From a virus: DNA of 64,000 nucleotides. The translations under genes were made by a program, and so were the position numbers. This document shows positions 49,323-57,006 of the stretch, piece after piece (position 1 is the stretch's first letter; each line of letters starts with the position of its first letter). Below the pieces are notes generated by a model. The model was given only the letters and a program-made list of their open reading frames with translations. It made no database searches and was not told the DNA's origin. The stretch spans positions 1 to 64,000 of IMG/VR virus record IMGVR_UViG_3300045049_000286. One strand, written 5' to 3'.

Positions 49323-49712
49323 TCAGCTCTCCTTGGTGGTGTCTGTGGGCACCCAGCGCCCGTCCTTGTAGGTCGCTCCGGCCGCGAGCCGTCGGGCGAA
49401 CTCGACGCTTGCGGCGGGGTAGTCCTCGGGGTCGATCGGCGTGTAGTAGATGCCGTTGATCTCGTGCTCGGGGATCGAGGAGCACCCGCGCCCGGTGATC
49501 TCGCCGAACGCGTCGGATGCCCAGAAGTCGTAGCCGCCGGGGTTGTGGCCGTTGATCTTGCCTCGGGGCTCGCCGATCAGGCCCCACGAGGTCCAGCCCT
49601 TCGGCATGTAGTGCATCTTGACCCACATGCCGGTGGTGAGCTGCTCATGGGGAATGCGGTCGTCGGGCATGTCGTAGTTCGGCATGATGGGCGGAATCCT
49701 GCGCTGCGGCAT
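49323..49712 (-). CDS. SH3/KOW-like small protein
   Basis: 129 residues from ATG 49712. Reads LTTGMWVKMHYMPKGWTSWG, LIGEPRGKINGHNPGGYDFW, resembling the GxxIRPGxRV..GxGTV.. small beta-barrel proteins of actinophages. Similar in style to the proteins at 50677 and 51204. Function unknown. Confidence 0.5.
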   Translation of the reverse strand: MPQRRIPPIMPNYDMPDDRIPHEQLTTGMWVKMHYMPKGWTSWGLIGEPRGKINGHNPGGYDFWASDAFGEITGRGCSSIPEHEINGIYYTPIDPEDYPAASVEFARRLAAGATYKDGRWVPTDTTKES

Positions 49713-49725
49713 GGTGGGTTCTCCT

Positions 49726-50028
49726 CTACTCGACGCGGGTGCCGTCGCCGTACACGACCGGCATGGGCTCGCAGGTGGCGTTGTTCTTCGCGGCGAACTG
49801 GTTCAGAAGCCGCACGATCATCTGGTGCTGCTCGTCAGCTGGGTCGATCTCGGTGCTGCACTCCTTGCACGTCACCGAGAACTTCTCGTTGAACAGGCCG
49901 TCGAAGACCAGCTCGGGCGGGGGCGGCGTGTCCGTCTCGGACAGCGGCTCGTAGGTCTCGACGGTGAACATCGCGCCGACGTTGACGTCGAAGGCGGTGT
50001 TGGTGCACTCGGGGTTGGTGCAGCGCAT
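49726..50028 (-). CDS. unknown protein with zinc site
   Basis: 100 residues. N-terminal RCTNPECTNTAFDVNVGAMF and later CKECSTEIDPADEQH make a likely Cys4 site. Acidic middle. Start ATG 50028 has AAGGAG nearby. No family recognised. Confidence 0.55.
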   Translation of the reverse strand: MRCTNPECTNTAFDVNVGAMFTVETYEPLSETDTPPPPELVFDGLFNEKFSVTCKECSTEIDPADEQHQMIVRLLNQFAAKNNATCEPMPVVYGDGTRVE

Positions 50029-50030
50029 GG

Positions 50031-50570
50031 TCAGTTCTCCTTGTTCTCGATGGCGCCCAGGCAGTCGTCGTCGTGGTAGGTGTAGTCGTGGACGGACTCC
50101 ACCTGCGCTTGGTAGGCGTCGGCCACGGCGGGCGGCATGTCGGCGTCCCAGCCGGGGGCGAGCTGCTCAAGGAACCAGTCGCAGCCGCTGCCGGAGCGGC
50201 CGGGGTCGATGTCGTGCTGGTTGAAGCTGTCGACCTGCACGCCGTTGACGAAGAGCGTGCAGGTGGTGTCGCCGTCCGGGTCGCGGTTGACGATCAGGTC
50301 GTAGCGAGGGGGGTTCTTGGCGTCGAACACGTCGGTGTCGTTGATGCTGACGCGGAGGTTGACCAACTCGTGGTCGGGGTTCCCGAAGTGCAGTTCCTCG
50401 GGCCACGCCTCTTCCAGCTCGATGGTGACCTGGTAGCGCGGCTCGGGGTCATCGGTGACGTAGGCGAACACGCGGTCGCCGTTCGGCATCATCAGGCGGG
50501 GCAGGGGCGTTGCCGCGCTGCCCTTGAGCGCTCGGATCGTGCGGTTGAACTGACGGGCGTCGAAGCTCAC
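50031..50570 (-). CDS. unknown 179-residue protein
   Basis: GTG 50570. Beta-rich (RYQVTIELEEAWPEELHFGN, ELVNLRVSINDTDVFDAKNP, CTLFVNGVQVDSFNQHDIDP), which could be a small jelly-roll or receptor-like fold. No family recognised. Its start lies next to a CATT-box region. Confidence 0.55.
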   Translation of the reverse strand: MSFDARQFNRTIRALKGSAATPLPRLMMPNGDRVFAYVTDDPEPRYQVTIELEEAWPEELHFGNPDHELVNLRVSINDTDVFDAKNPPRYDLIVNRDPDGDTTCTLFVNGVQVDSFNQHDIDPGRSGSGCDWFLEQLAPGWDADMPPAVADAYQAQVESVHDYTYHDDDCLGAIENKEN

Positions 50571-50572
50571 GG

Positions 50573-50645
50573 GAATGCCTCCAGTAAATGCGGATGGGCA
50601 GCCCCGACATTCTGGGACTGCCCTGCGTCGAAAATGCGTGACCGT
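50573..50645 (-). promoter_or_regulatory. CATT-box region before a leftward gene
   Basis: On the minus strand: GCATTTTCGACG (near 50637), GAATGTCGGGG (near 50613), GCATTTACTGGAGGCATTCCC (near 50597 and 50580), the last of which includes the GGAG site of the GTG start at 50570. Same box type as on the plus strand. Confidence 0.4.
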
Positions 50646-50676
50646 GCGGCCGGCGGAACGGCCGGCGTGTCGGCGG

Positions 50677-51207
50677 TCAGGTGGTCGGCTGGTTGGCCCA
50701 GTGCTCCAGGTAGCCGCGTGCGAGGTCGCTGGAGGGGAAGCCGCCGTAGCCGATGATGTCGAGGCCGTCGGTGGACAGGACCGCCGCGAGGACGTCGAGA
50801 CCGCCCTGCACGCGGGCCTCCGCCGCCTGGTAGAACCTTGTGCGCAGCGGGTGCTCGGTGGTCTTCTTGGCCCGCTCCCACGCCTCGTCGTGGTCCTTCA
50901 TGAGCTGGGCCACGCGGCGCAGCGCGGCTTGGGCGGTCGGGGAGGGCTGGTAGCTGATTGTGGTTGCGTCCTTGCGCAGGCCGGGGATGGCCGTGGTGCG
51001 CAGGCGCTCGCCGTTCTGCGAGACGACTCTGCCGTCCTCGTACCGGACGTCGTACCAGCCCTCGAAGTACGGGCCGCCGGGGTCGGTGGAGCGGCCCCGG
51101 GTGAACTGCTCGGGGTCGATGATGCCCCATCGGGCTTCGTTGGTCATGACCCACATGCCGGGCCTGATCACGACTCCGTCGGACGTGCGGTGCTCGGTGG
51201 GCTTCAC
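50677..51207 (-). CDS. SH3-like domain protein, paralog of 51204
   Basis: 176 residues from GTG 51207. First 60 residues (VIRPGMWVMTNEARWGIIDP, GRSTDPGGPYFEGWYDVRYE) match the protein at 51204-51473 (ITPGLRVHTEHGWGTVTPGQ, PLAEPGGPYFNGRFEVRLD) closely. This small beta-barrel is widespread in actinophages. The rest is helical (AALRRVAQLMKDHDEAWERA). Recent tandem duplication; GTGA coupling. Confidence 0.62.
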   Translation of the reverse strand: MKPTEHRTSDGVVIRPGMWVMTNEARWGIIDPEQFTRGRSTDPGGPYFEGWYDVRYEDGRVVSQNGERLRTTAIPGLRKDATTISYQPSPTAQAALRRVAQLMKDHDEAWERAKKTTEHPLRTRFYQAAEARVQGGLDVLAAVLSTDGLDIIGYGGFPSSDLARGYLEHWANQPTT

Positions 51208-51473
51208 TGGTTCACCTGCTCGTGTGTGGTTTCGGTGGTGGTCATGTCGACGCCCAGGCACATGCGGTGGCGGCGGAAGAGGCCGATGCGGTGGTCGAGT
51301 CGGACCTCGAACCGGCCGTTGAAGTAGGGGCCGCCGGGCTCGGCCAGCGGCATGACCCGGGAGAATTGGCCCGGGGTCACGGTCCCCCACCCGTGCTCGG
51401 TGTGGACGCGCAGACCGGGGGTGATCTTGACGCCGTCGCGGGTGGTGTGAAGTGGGTTGACCGGCGCTCGCAT
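51204..51473 (-). CDS. SH3-like domain protein, paralog of 50677
   Basis: 89 residues from ATG 51473, GGAGG upstream. Single beta-barrel domain as in the neighbouring protein, ending in a short polar tail. Overlaps the next gene by GTGA. Function unknown; shared domain may bind a common partner. Confidence 0.62.
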   Translation of the reverse strand: MRAPVNPLHTTRDGVKITPGLRVHTEHGWGTVTPGQFSRVMPLAEPGGPYFNGRFEVRLDHRIGLFRRHRMCLGVDMTTTETTHEQVNQ

Positions 51474-51500
51474 CACGCCTCCTTCCGTCTTGCGGGCATG

Positions 51501-51530
51501 AAAAAGCCCCGCACCGGTCTCGATGCGGGG
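51501..51530 (-). terminator. hairpin terminator with T-tract
   Basis: Stem TGCGGGG/CCCCGCA (51524-51530 and 51507-51513) followed on the minus strand by TTTTT (51501-51505): an intrinsic terminator for the gene ending at 51550. Confidence 0.88.
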
Positions 51531-51549
51531 TCGGGCGTGCGGGGCCGAG

Positions 51550-51900
51550 TCAGGCGAGCTTGGCTGCCTTCTGGCTGTCGGGGTGGTGGATCGCGTCGCG
51601 ACCTTCGAGGGCGATGGACTGCCAGATGAGCTTCTCAACGCCGTCGCGGTGCTTGGCGGCGCCGAGCGGCTTGGGCTCGTACGGTTCCTCCTGGTCCCAG
51701 CGGCGGAACCACAGGCGGCCCACGATGTAGCCGCTGTCGCCGAACCGCACGTCGAACTTGGCATCGTTGTTCATGACCCGCTGGCCGACAACCCAGTGGA
51801 AGTCGTCCTCGGGGTCCTGCTCCCACACCAGCTCCATGTCGGTGCGCTCCTGCACGACAGCGGCCAGCGCCCGCGTCGCGTCCTGGTTGACGTCGCTCAC
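51550..51900 (-). CDS. small unknown protein
   Basis: 116 residues from GTG 51900. Contains HWVVGQRVMNNDAKFDVRFG and DSGYIVGRLWFRRWDQEEPY, reminiscent of the SH3-like proteins next to it, then a helical end. Overlaps the upstream gene by GTGA. No family recognised. Confidence 0.52.
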   Translation of the reverse strand: MSDVNQDATRALAAVVQERTDMELVWEQDPEDDFHWVVGQRVMNNDAKFDVRFGDSGYIVGRLWFRRWDQEEPYEPKPLGAAKHRDGVEKLIWQSIALEGRDAIHHPDSQKAAKLA

Positions 51901-52346
51901 GCGCTCTCCTTCATGTCGAACCAGTAGACGGAGATGTGGTCGCCGAAGCCGTTGTCGGAGTCGGCGGAGTCCACGTACAGCGAGTCGCCGACGGCCATCT
52001 TCTTGACCTCCGACAGGCCCTGGTCGTTGAGCCACTCCATCGGGATCTCGTTCCGGCCGCCGCAGTGGTCGTCCAGCCACTCCTGGATCACGTCGCCCCA
52101 GCCGTCGTCGATTCGGCTGGTGTTGTACATGCCGACGACCTCGGCGAACTGGAGGGTGTCGATCTCGTTGATGTTGTGGTGCTTGAACGCGGCCAGGACG
52201 CACGCGTGGACCGCGTTGTCGTCGCGGTCCACGTGGGTGTACGCCTCGACCAGGGCCTCCTGGATCGGCGGGATGTCGATGTCGTCCCAGCCGTTCGCGT
52301 CGCAGTCCTCCAGCGCCTGCATCCACTCGTCGAGTGTGTACGTCAT
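51897..52346 (-). CDS. acidic helical protein, weak ArdA-like look
   Basis: 149 residues, 20%-plus Asp/Glu and many Trp/Asn (DEWMQALEDCDANGWDDIDI, VIQEWLDDHCGGRNEIPMEW, SLYVDSADSDNGFGDHISVY). Acidic DNA-mimic antirestriction proteins (ArdA) look broadly like this, but conserved ArdA motifs were not clearly found, so the assignment is only a possibility. ATGA coupled to both neighbours. Confidence 0.4.
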   Translation of the reverse strand: MTYTLDEWMQALEDCDANGWDDIDIPPIQEALVEAYTHVDRDDNAVHACVLAAFKHHNINEIDTLQFAEVVGMYNTSRIDDGWGDVIQEWLDDHCGGRNEIPMEWLNDQGLSEVKKMAVGDSLYVDSADSDNGFGDHISVYWFDMKESA

Positions 52347-52591
52347 CCCTCGGTCTCCTTGTAGTCGTCGCTGTCGTAGACGACGTTCTCGGTCATCACG
52401 TGCACGGCGACCACCCGGGCGCCCTGCTCCTCGGCCCACCGCTCGGTGCGCGGCTGCCAGTTGTCGGTGAGCGCGAACTCGTCGAACGGGCCATCGGCCG
52501 TGCGGCGCCGGAGGATGACGAACTGCTTGTCCGTGTAGTCGATGGCCTCGTTGACCGTGGGGGTGACTTCGAGGTCGCTGAGCTTCTTCAC
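52343..52591 (-). CDS. small unknown protein
   Basis: 82 residues from ATG 52591. Reads VNEAIDYTDKQFVILRRRTA, GARVVAVHVMTENVVYDSDD. A small alpha/beta domain. Coupled by ATGA. Confidence 0.52.
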   Translation of the reverse strand: MKKLSDLEVTPTVNEAIDYTDKQFVILRRRTADGPFDEFALTDNWQPRTERWAEEQGARVVAVHVMTENVVYDSDDYKETEG

Positions 52592-52603
52592 TGTGGCTGG
52601 CTC

Positions 52604-52891
52604 CTACATGTTGGCGCGGGTGTCGGCGCCCTCGCGCCGGGCCCACGCGCGCAGCTCGTCCTTGACGTACTGCTCGGGGTCGTCCTCGTCGACCTCGTCG
52701 CCGGTGGTGTTGATGACCGAGACGGAGGGGAAGTCGCCGGTGTTCTCCCCGGCCGCGTCCAGGCGCGCGCCCTCCTCAGCGGCGAAGACGTCGATGTACT
52801 CGCCGCCGTGCCAGGTGGCCCACCATCCTGCGGCCTCCACGACGATCGGCTCGTCGAGCTTGAGCCAGGTGTCTCCGCCGAGCTTGATCAT
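52604..52891 (-). CDS. small acidic unknown protein
   Basis: 95 residues from ATG 52891 (GGAG upstream). KLGGDTWLKLDEPIVVEAAG, then acidic DEVDEDDPEQYVKDELRAWA. No family recognised. A tRNA-like element lies upstream at 52932-52977. Confidence 0.52.
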   Translation of the reverse strand: MIKLGGDTWLKLDEPIVVEAAGWWATWHGGEYIDVFAAEEGARLDAAGENTGDFPSVSVINTTGDEVDEDDPEQYVKDELRAWARREGADTRANM

Positions 52892-52931
52892 GCTTTCTCC
52901 TTATGCACGGGTTGTGGTTGGGTCCTTGAGT

Positions 52932-52977
52932 GCGCCGTGCCCGGAATCGAACCGGGCAGCTTCCCTCGTGACGGCGC
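52932..52977 (-). other. tRNA-like acceptor/T-arm element
   Basis: On the minus strand GCGCCGT (52971-52977) pairs with ACGGCGC (52932-52938), enclosing GCCCGGTTCGATTCCGGGC (52939-52957), a perfect T-arm with T-loop TTCGATT. Between the acceptor and T-arm are only 13 bases, so D and anticodon arms are missing. It is not a working tRNA; it could be a tRNA remnant, an RNA-processing signal or a decoy. Confidence 0.6.
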
Positions 52978-53004
52978 CCGCTATTCAGTTGTTGGTCCTG
53001 CGTC

Positions 53005-53517
53005 TCACGCGTCCCACTCCGTCTTCCACAGGAACTCGTCGAAGTGCTCGCCGAGGAACTGGCGCACCCTGATGGTCTGGGCGGTGTGGATGGTGAACAG
53101 GTCGTATGCCCGCGCCAGCTCGGCTGCGGTGATCTGGCCTAGGTCGCCGAACCAGTTGCTGACCCAGTCGTTGTAGTTGCCCTGGGCGTTGATGATGTCG
53201 ACCGTCTGGTGGCAGACGGTCTGGACCAGCTCGTAGACGTCGGGCTGCTCGTTGTCCTGGTAGGCCGCCGACGATCCCTGGTTCTGCACGATCATCGTGC
53301 GGCCGGTGTAGTTGGACAGGCCGATGATCTCGCCCTCGTCGCGGTCCTCGATCGGGCTCGGCAGGTAGAGGTCGGGCGCGTCGGTGTCGGCGGGGAAGCA
53401 CAGCACGCTGATCCACTCGTGGTGCTTGCGGCCGTCGGCCTCGCGTGTGGTGCCACCGTAGTAGTTCACGACGTAGATGCCGTGCTCGTCCACGCGCTCG
53501 CGAAGCGACTGGGTCAT
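53005..53517 (-). CDS. unknown 170-residue protein
   Basis: ATG 53517. N-terminal helix-turn (QSLRERVDEHGIYVVNYYGG) and a middle WISVLCFPADTDAPDLYLP, C-terminal helix (ELARAYDLFTIHTAQTIRVR). No family recognised. Coupled upstream by ATGA to 53514-53825. Confidence 0.55.
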   Translation of the reverse strand: MTQSLRERVDEHGIYVVNYYGGTTREADGRKHHEWISVLCFPADTDAPDLYLPSPIEDRDEGEIIGLSNYTGRTMIVQNQGSSAAYQDNEQPDVYELVQTVCHQTVDIINAQGNYNDWVSNWFGDLGQITAAELARAYDLFTIHTAQTIRVRQFLGEHFDEFLWKTEWDA

Positions 53518-53825
53518 GGGGTGGTGTCCTCCGAGTTCTGCTGGGCCTTCTGCTTGCGCAGCGCGTTGATCAGTTGCCGCATGGTGCTGATCTCGTCCTC
53601 ACGGGCCGCGATCATGTCGAACAGGGTCGAGATCTGGATGGAGTCGCCCGGCTGACGCTCGGGAACCGTCTCCGGCTCGTGGGCCTCAAGGTGCGCCACA
53701 TAGGCGCGCTCGTCGGCGTCGCGCATCTGCTCGGTCCACCCGCTGATCGTGCGGGGGTCGGTCATCCGGTGCCGGCCGGCCTCGTCGTGCCAGTGCTTCG
53801 GTTCTCGGCCAGTAAGCCGAGTCAC
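53514..53825 (-). CDS. small unknown protein with coiled coil
   Basis: 103 residues from ATG 53825. Residues 60-100 (FDMIAAREDEISTMRQLINA, LRKQKAQQN) form a short coiled coil. No family recognised. ATGA coupled on both sides. Confidence 0.52.
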   Translation of the reverse strand: MTRLTGREPKHWHDEAGRHRMTDPRTISGWTEQMRDADERAYVAHLEAHEPETVPERQPGDSIQISTLFDMIAAREDEISTMRQLINALRKQKAQQNSEDTTP

Positions 53826-54187
53826 TGGCCCTGCTCCTCCGCCTCGGCGAGGGCCTCGGCGGTCAGCTCGGCCTCGACCACGCGGCGGTACGGGCTGTGC
53901 TCATCGGCGTCGATCTGGCCGAGGTTCGCGAGATCGTTCCCGTCGCGGTCGTACAGAGTCGCGATGTAACCCTGCTCCGAGCCGTCGTGCACGTCGTCGT
54001 CGAACGGCTCCGGGTCCTCAGACCAGACCACGTACCAGTCGGCCGACAGACGGTGCAGCTCGGCCGCCGCAAGCGCACGCGCACCTCGGACGCGCCCCTC
54101 CTCCGGGGTCTCGGTCGCCGGGTCGTACGACGTCCCGGCGTGGTCGTAAAAGAACTGCTCGCGCTGGTCCAGCGCTGCTCCGCTCAC
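53822..54187 (-). CDS. unknown acidic protein
   Basis: 121 residues from GTG 54187. Reads QREQFFYDHAGTSYDPATET, AAAELHRLSADWYVVWSEDP and ends EAELTAEALAEAEEQ. Helical and acidic. No family recognised. Confidence 0.52.
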   Translation of the reverse strand: MSGAALDQREQFFYDHAGTSYDPATETPEEGRVRGARALAAAELHRLSADWYVVWSEDPEPFDDDVHDGSEQGYIATLYDRDGNDLANLGQIDADEHSPYRRVVEAELTAEALAEAEEQGQ

Positions 54188-54690
54188 TGCTGCTTCTCCT
54201 TGTTGATCTCGTCGGCGATCCGCTGCGCCGCCCCGGGCATCAGGGCGCCATCCTCGTCGTAGTCCTCTTCGCGGACCAAAGCCTCGACCTGCTCGCCGGT
54301 AACGACGATCTTGGCGTCGGGATGCCGGGCGTGCCAGGAACCATTGATGCCGTAGACCTCGGCTACACCGTCGTGCGCCATCAGGGCGAGGGGCCCGGCC
54401 AGCGCAACCAGCTCGGTCACCTGCTCGGGCGTGACGGGCACCACGGGGTGCCGGTCGTCCAGCCACTGCTTGCAGCGGGCCACGAACGTGTCGTAGAGCT
54501 CGGGCCGGTTAGTGATGCCGGACTCCTGGTGGTGCAGGTTGATGCACTGGTCCCAGACGCGGCCGTTGACCTCCTGCCGCCCGATCTCGATCACCGAGGC
54601 CCCGACGGTTTGCTTGAACATCAGGTTGCTGGCCTTGTCGTACCACTCCATCGGCGCCAGCTCGCGGGGGTCGACGTAGTCGCCGCTCAT
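54184..54690 (-). CDS. unknown 168-residue protein
   Basis: ATG 54690, GGAG upstream. Middle segment VGASVIEIGRQEVNGRVWDQ and CINLHHQESGITNRPELYDT look like a beta-rich domain; the C-terminus is acidic. No family recognised. Coupled by GTGA to its neighbour. Confidence 0.55.
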   Translation of the reverse strand: MSGDYVDPRELAPMEWYDKASNLMFKQTVGASVIEIGRQEVNGRVWDQCINLHHQESGITNRPELYDTFVARCKQWLDDRHPVVPVTPEQVTELVALAGPLALMAHDGVAEVYGINGSWHARHPDAKIVVTGEQVEALVREEDYDEDGALMPGAAQRIADEINKEKQQ

Positions 54691-54887
54691 GTCTCCTCGA
54701 TCGGTCGGATGGTGGCCTGGAGCGCCGGGCGGCGGGTGTAGCTCTCGCCGCACGGCTGGCACACCCGCTCGCTGACCGGCTCCCGCTCCCCCGTGTCGGG
54801 GTTGCGCTCGCTGTAGTCGAGCGTGTGCGTTGCGATACCGGTACACGTACCGCCATCGCCCCTGATTGTGGCGCATCGCACTGTCAT
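54687..54887 (-). CDS. small zinc-binding protein
   Basis: 66 residues. Cys pattern VRCATIRGDGGTCTG ... RVCQPCGESY suggests a zinc ribbon. ATGA coupled to 54184 and to 54884. No further recognition. Confidence 0.55.
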   Translation of the reverse strand: MTVRCATIRGDGGTCTGIATHTLDYSERNPDTGEREPVSERVCQPCGESYTRRPALQATIRPIEET

Positions 54888-55399
54888 CGGGCGGGCTCCT
54901 CGATCAGAACGCCGCGCTCGCGCAGCGCCTCGACGAGCGACTCGGCGTCGTTGTAAGCCTCCTTGAGCTTGTCGATCTCCTTGTCGTTGCTGTCGCCCAT
55001 CGCCAGCTCCTCCAGCTCCTCGCTGTAGCCGCTCACCGTACGGGCGTACTCAGTGATGGACTGCCGGTCGGAGTAGCGAAGGTGCACCGAGTCGCGGGGC
55101 AGGAACTCGTTGCCATATGACTCGGCGACTTTGCGCCAGTAGAAGGCGCGCGCGGTGTCCTCGTCGTCGAAGTAGTCACCCTGGTCGGCGTCCAGTTTGC
55201 CGACCGCCCAGGCGCCGTGCTGGAGGTGGTCCCCGTGGGCCAGCAGGAGCACATCCCCGGCCGGGGTGAGGAACGAGTCCACCACCGATCGGACGCCGTA
55301 GTCCTTGGCAACGGTGTAGCGCTCTCGCCACACGTCCCAGTACTCGTGCGGCTCGGCCTCGTAGGTCGGCTCGGGCATCTCGAAGTGCGGGCGCTGCAT
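54884..55399 (-). CDS. unknown 171-residue protein
   Basis: ATG 55399, AGGAGG upstream. Middle VLLLAHGDHLQHGAWAVGKL and a C-terminal helical, partly coiled-coil region (YSEELEELAMGDSNDKEIDK, LKEAYNDAESLVEALR). No family recognised. Confidence 0.55.
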   Translation of the reverse strand: MQRPHFEMPEPTYEAEPHEYWDVWRERYTVAKDYGVRSVVDSFLTPAGDVLLLAHGDHLQHGAWAVGKLDADQGDYFDDEDTARAFYWRKVAESYGNEFLPRDSVHLRYSDRQSITEYARTVSGYSEELEELAMGDSNDKEIDKLKEAYNDAESLVEALRERGVLIEEPAR

Positions 55400-55860
55400 C
55401 AGTAGACCTCCTCGGGTCGGAAGATCGAGAGCGGGTACAGGCCCCGGTCGGTGTACTCGTCGGGGCCGTGGCGCAGCTCGGCGGTGACGTTGCCGGTCTT
55501 GTAGCCCTCGTGGTCGACCTCGGCCGCCAGGACCACCCACCGGCTGTCCTCGGCGCGCAGGAACTCGCGGCCCACGGGGTCGATGACGTCGACCCACTCG
55601 TCGATCGCGTACTGGGTCATCGGGTACGGGACCGCTCCGGGGTGGTCGTAGGTGCCGGCCGCGCCGAGCGGGCCGATGTAGCAGCCGTCAGCGTCAGTCA
55701 CGTCGATCGGGCGCGTGTCGCCGTGCGGCAGGATGGCGATCACGTACGCGGCGTGCGTGCGGTGGTCGAGGATTGCGGTTGCGTCCTTGCGGTCCAGGTC
55801 GGCGGCGGGCACCTCGGAGTCGTCGAGCTGGCGCAGCACGATCTTCGGGAACTGGATCAC
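55399..55860 (-). CDS. unknown 153-residue protein
   Basis: GTG 55860 is chosen because AGAGGGGAG precedes it; an upstream ATG (55890) lacks a ribosome binding site. Beta-rich (AAYVIAILPHGDTRPIDVTD, RWVVLAAEVDHEGYKTGNVT). No family recognised. One base overlap with the next gene (TGATG). Confidence 0.55.
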   Translation of the reverse strand: MIQFPKIVLRQLDDSEVPAADLDRKDATAILDHRTHAAYVIAILPHGDTRPIDVTDADGCYIGPLGAAGTYDHPGAVPYPMTQYAIDEWVDVIDPVGREFLRAEDSRWVVLAAEVDHEGYKTGNVTAELRHGPDEYTDRGLYPLSIFRPEEVY

Positions 55861-55898
55861 GGGTCTCCCCTCTCGGTTGCGGGTGGACATGGAAAAGC

Positions 55899-55949
55899 GC
55901 CCGGTGCGGGAGTCGAACCCGCTTGCGCATCGCTGCACACCCTCCGGGC
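55899..55949 (-). other. tRNA-like acceptor/T-arm element with one extra arm
   Basis: On the minus strand GCCCGG (55944-55949) pairs with CCGGGC (55899-55904), enclosing a T-arm GCGGGTTCGACTCCCGC (55906-55922) and, between, TGTGC-AGCGAT-GCGCA (about 55925-55940), a 5-bp stem like an anticodon arm but with a 6-base loop. A D-arm is absent, so it is not a standard tRNA. Sits between two genes as does the one at 52932. Confidence 0.55.
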
Positions 55950-55955
55950 GACCCG

Positions 55956-56168
55956 TTACCGCCGGGCTGCGGTCTTGCGCTCGTGCTTCGCGACAGCCGC
56001 ACGCCACGCGGCCTCGTCCTCGGCCCCATAGCCGTAGGCCGGGCCCCTGAAATAGAACGCATCGCGGAAGATGCCAGCGATGTTGTAGTTGGCCGGGTCG
56101 CGGTCCTCCATCGTCAGCGTGTCCTTGATCACCTGGCGGACCTCAGCCACGCTCCCGTACCCGCTCAC
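55956..56168 (-). CDS. small unknown protein
   Basis: 70 residues from GTG 56168. Reads VAEVRQVIKDTLTMEDRDPA, then FYFRGPAYGYGAEDEAAWRA. No family recognised. Its stop is a few bases from the tRNA-like element. Confidence 0.52.
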   Translation of the reverse strand: MSGYGSVAEVRQVIKDTLTMEDRDPANYNIAGIFRDAFYFRGPAYGYGAEDEAAWRAAVAKHERKTAARR

Positions 56169-56626
56169 GCGCCGACCTCCTTCGGCTCGTGGGCCATGCG
56201 GCAGCCGGGGCACGTCACCGACGCGGTCAAGCCGTAGTAGCTGTGCCGGTCGCGGTCGGAGTCGGGGACCATCTCCCCGCACATCGAAGCCGTGTGCGTG
56301 CCGCCGTCGCCGGAGAGCGCACCGAAGCGGGTCGCCGACAGCACGTGGACCGGGTTCTCTACCTGCTCCCAGATGGCAACCTCGACGCGGTCCCGTCCCT
56401 CACTCGCCATGCGGCATGCGCAGATCTGCGAGGTGAACTCGTTGGGCCGCTGCCACACGCGCACCGACACCACGCGCCCACACGAGCACGGTGACATCGT
56501 GGGTGCCTCACCGACCACGAACATGGGCTTCCACCTGCGGGCCAGGGGCACGCGCACCACCAGGCGCGCGCCGACGGGCAGCGCCTCGATCTCGTCCCAC
56601 GTGGCCAGGGTGATGGTCTCGTTCAT
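56165..56626 (-). CDS. unknown protein with several Cys pairs
   Basis: 153 residues. Cysteines at SPCSCGRV, ICACRM, MCGEM and CPGCRM suggest zinc or Fe-S sites; the body is basic with VGARLVVRVPLARRWKPMFV. No family recognised. AGGAGG upstream of ATG 56626. Confidence 0.55.
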   Translation of the reverse strand: MNETITLATWDEIEALPVGARLVVRVPLARRWKPMFVVGEAPTMSPCSCGRVVSVRVWQRPNEFTSQICACRMASEGRDRVEVAIWEQVENPVHVLSATRFGALSGDGGTHTASMCGEMVPDSDRDRHSYYGLTASVTCPGCRMAHEPKEVGA

Positions 56627-56634
56627 AGCGCCTC

Positions 56635-57006
56635 CTAGTAGCTGTGTCCGGCGGCCTGGAGCCAGTCCGCGAACCGGTCCAGGGTGTGGAGCGCGCGGCG
56701 CAGGTCGTCGTCGGTGCTGCCTTTGGTCACGCACTCGCGCACCATCTCGACCTCGAAGCTGTCGGGGTCGGGCTCACGCTGGCCCGAGCCAGGCGTGAAG
56801 ATGTCGCGCGGCACCGGGGTACCGAAGTCGAACGTCAGCACCTCGGCCACCGCTCCGAGCCACATCAGACACCACCCCCACTGGTCGTACGGGTCGTGGT
56901 TGAACCGGGCCTCGTACATCACGGCCTGGTAGCCGTTGTGGCCCTCCGGGCCGAAGGGGTAGACGCGTCGCGGATCACCACCGCGCGGGTGCAGCTTTGT
57001 CTTCAC
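56635..57006 (-). CDS. unknown protein
   Basis: 123 residues from GTG 57006. Reads GYQAVMYEARFNHDPYDQWG, MWLGAVAEVLTFDFGTPVPR and a C-terminal helix (LRRALHTLDRFADWLQAAGH). No family recognised. Coupled to the upstream gene by GTGA. Confidence 0.52.
   Translation of the reverse strand: MKTKLHPRGGDPRRVYPFGPEGHNGYQAVMYEARFNHDPYDQWGWCLMWLGAVAEVLTFDFGTPVPRDIFTPGSGQREPDPDSFEVEMVRECVTKGSTDDDLRRALHTLDRFADWLQAAGHSY

Noticed and set aside
51897-52346. Confident ArdA antirestriction call
   Set aside because: Acidic and Trp/Asn-rich, but ArdA signature motifs could not be placed, so it was kept as unknown with a weak resemblance.
52925-53003. Complete tRNA gene
   Set aside because: The T-arm is convincing but the D and anticodon arms have no place between acceptor and T-arm; no alternative acceptor matches upstream at full tRNA length.
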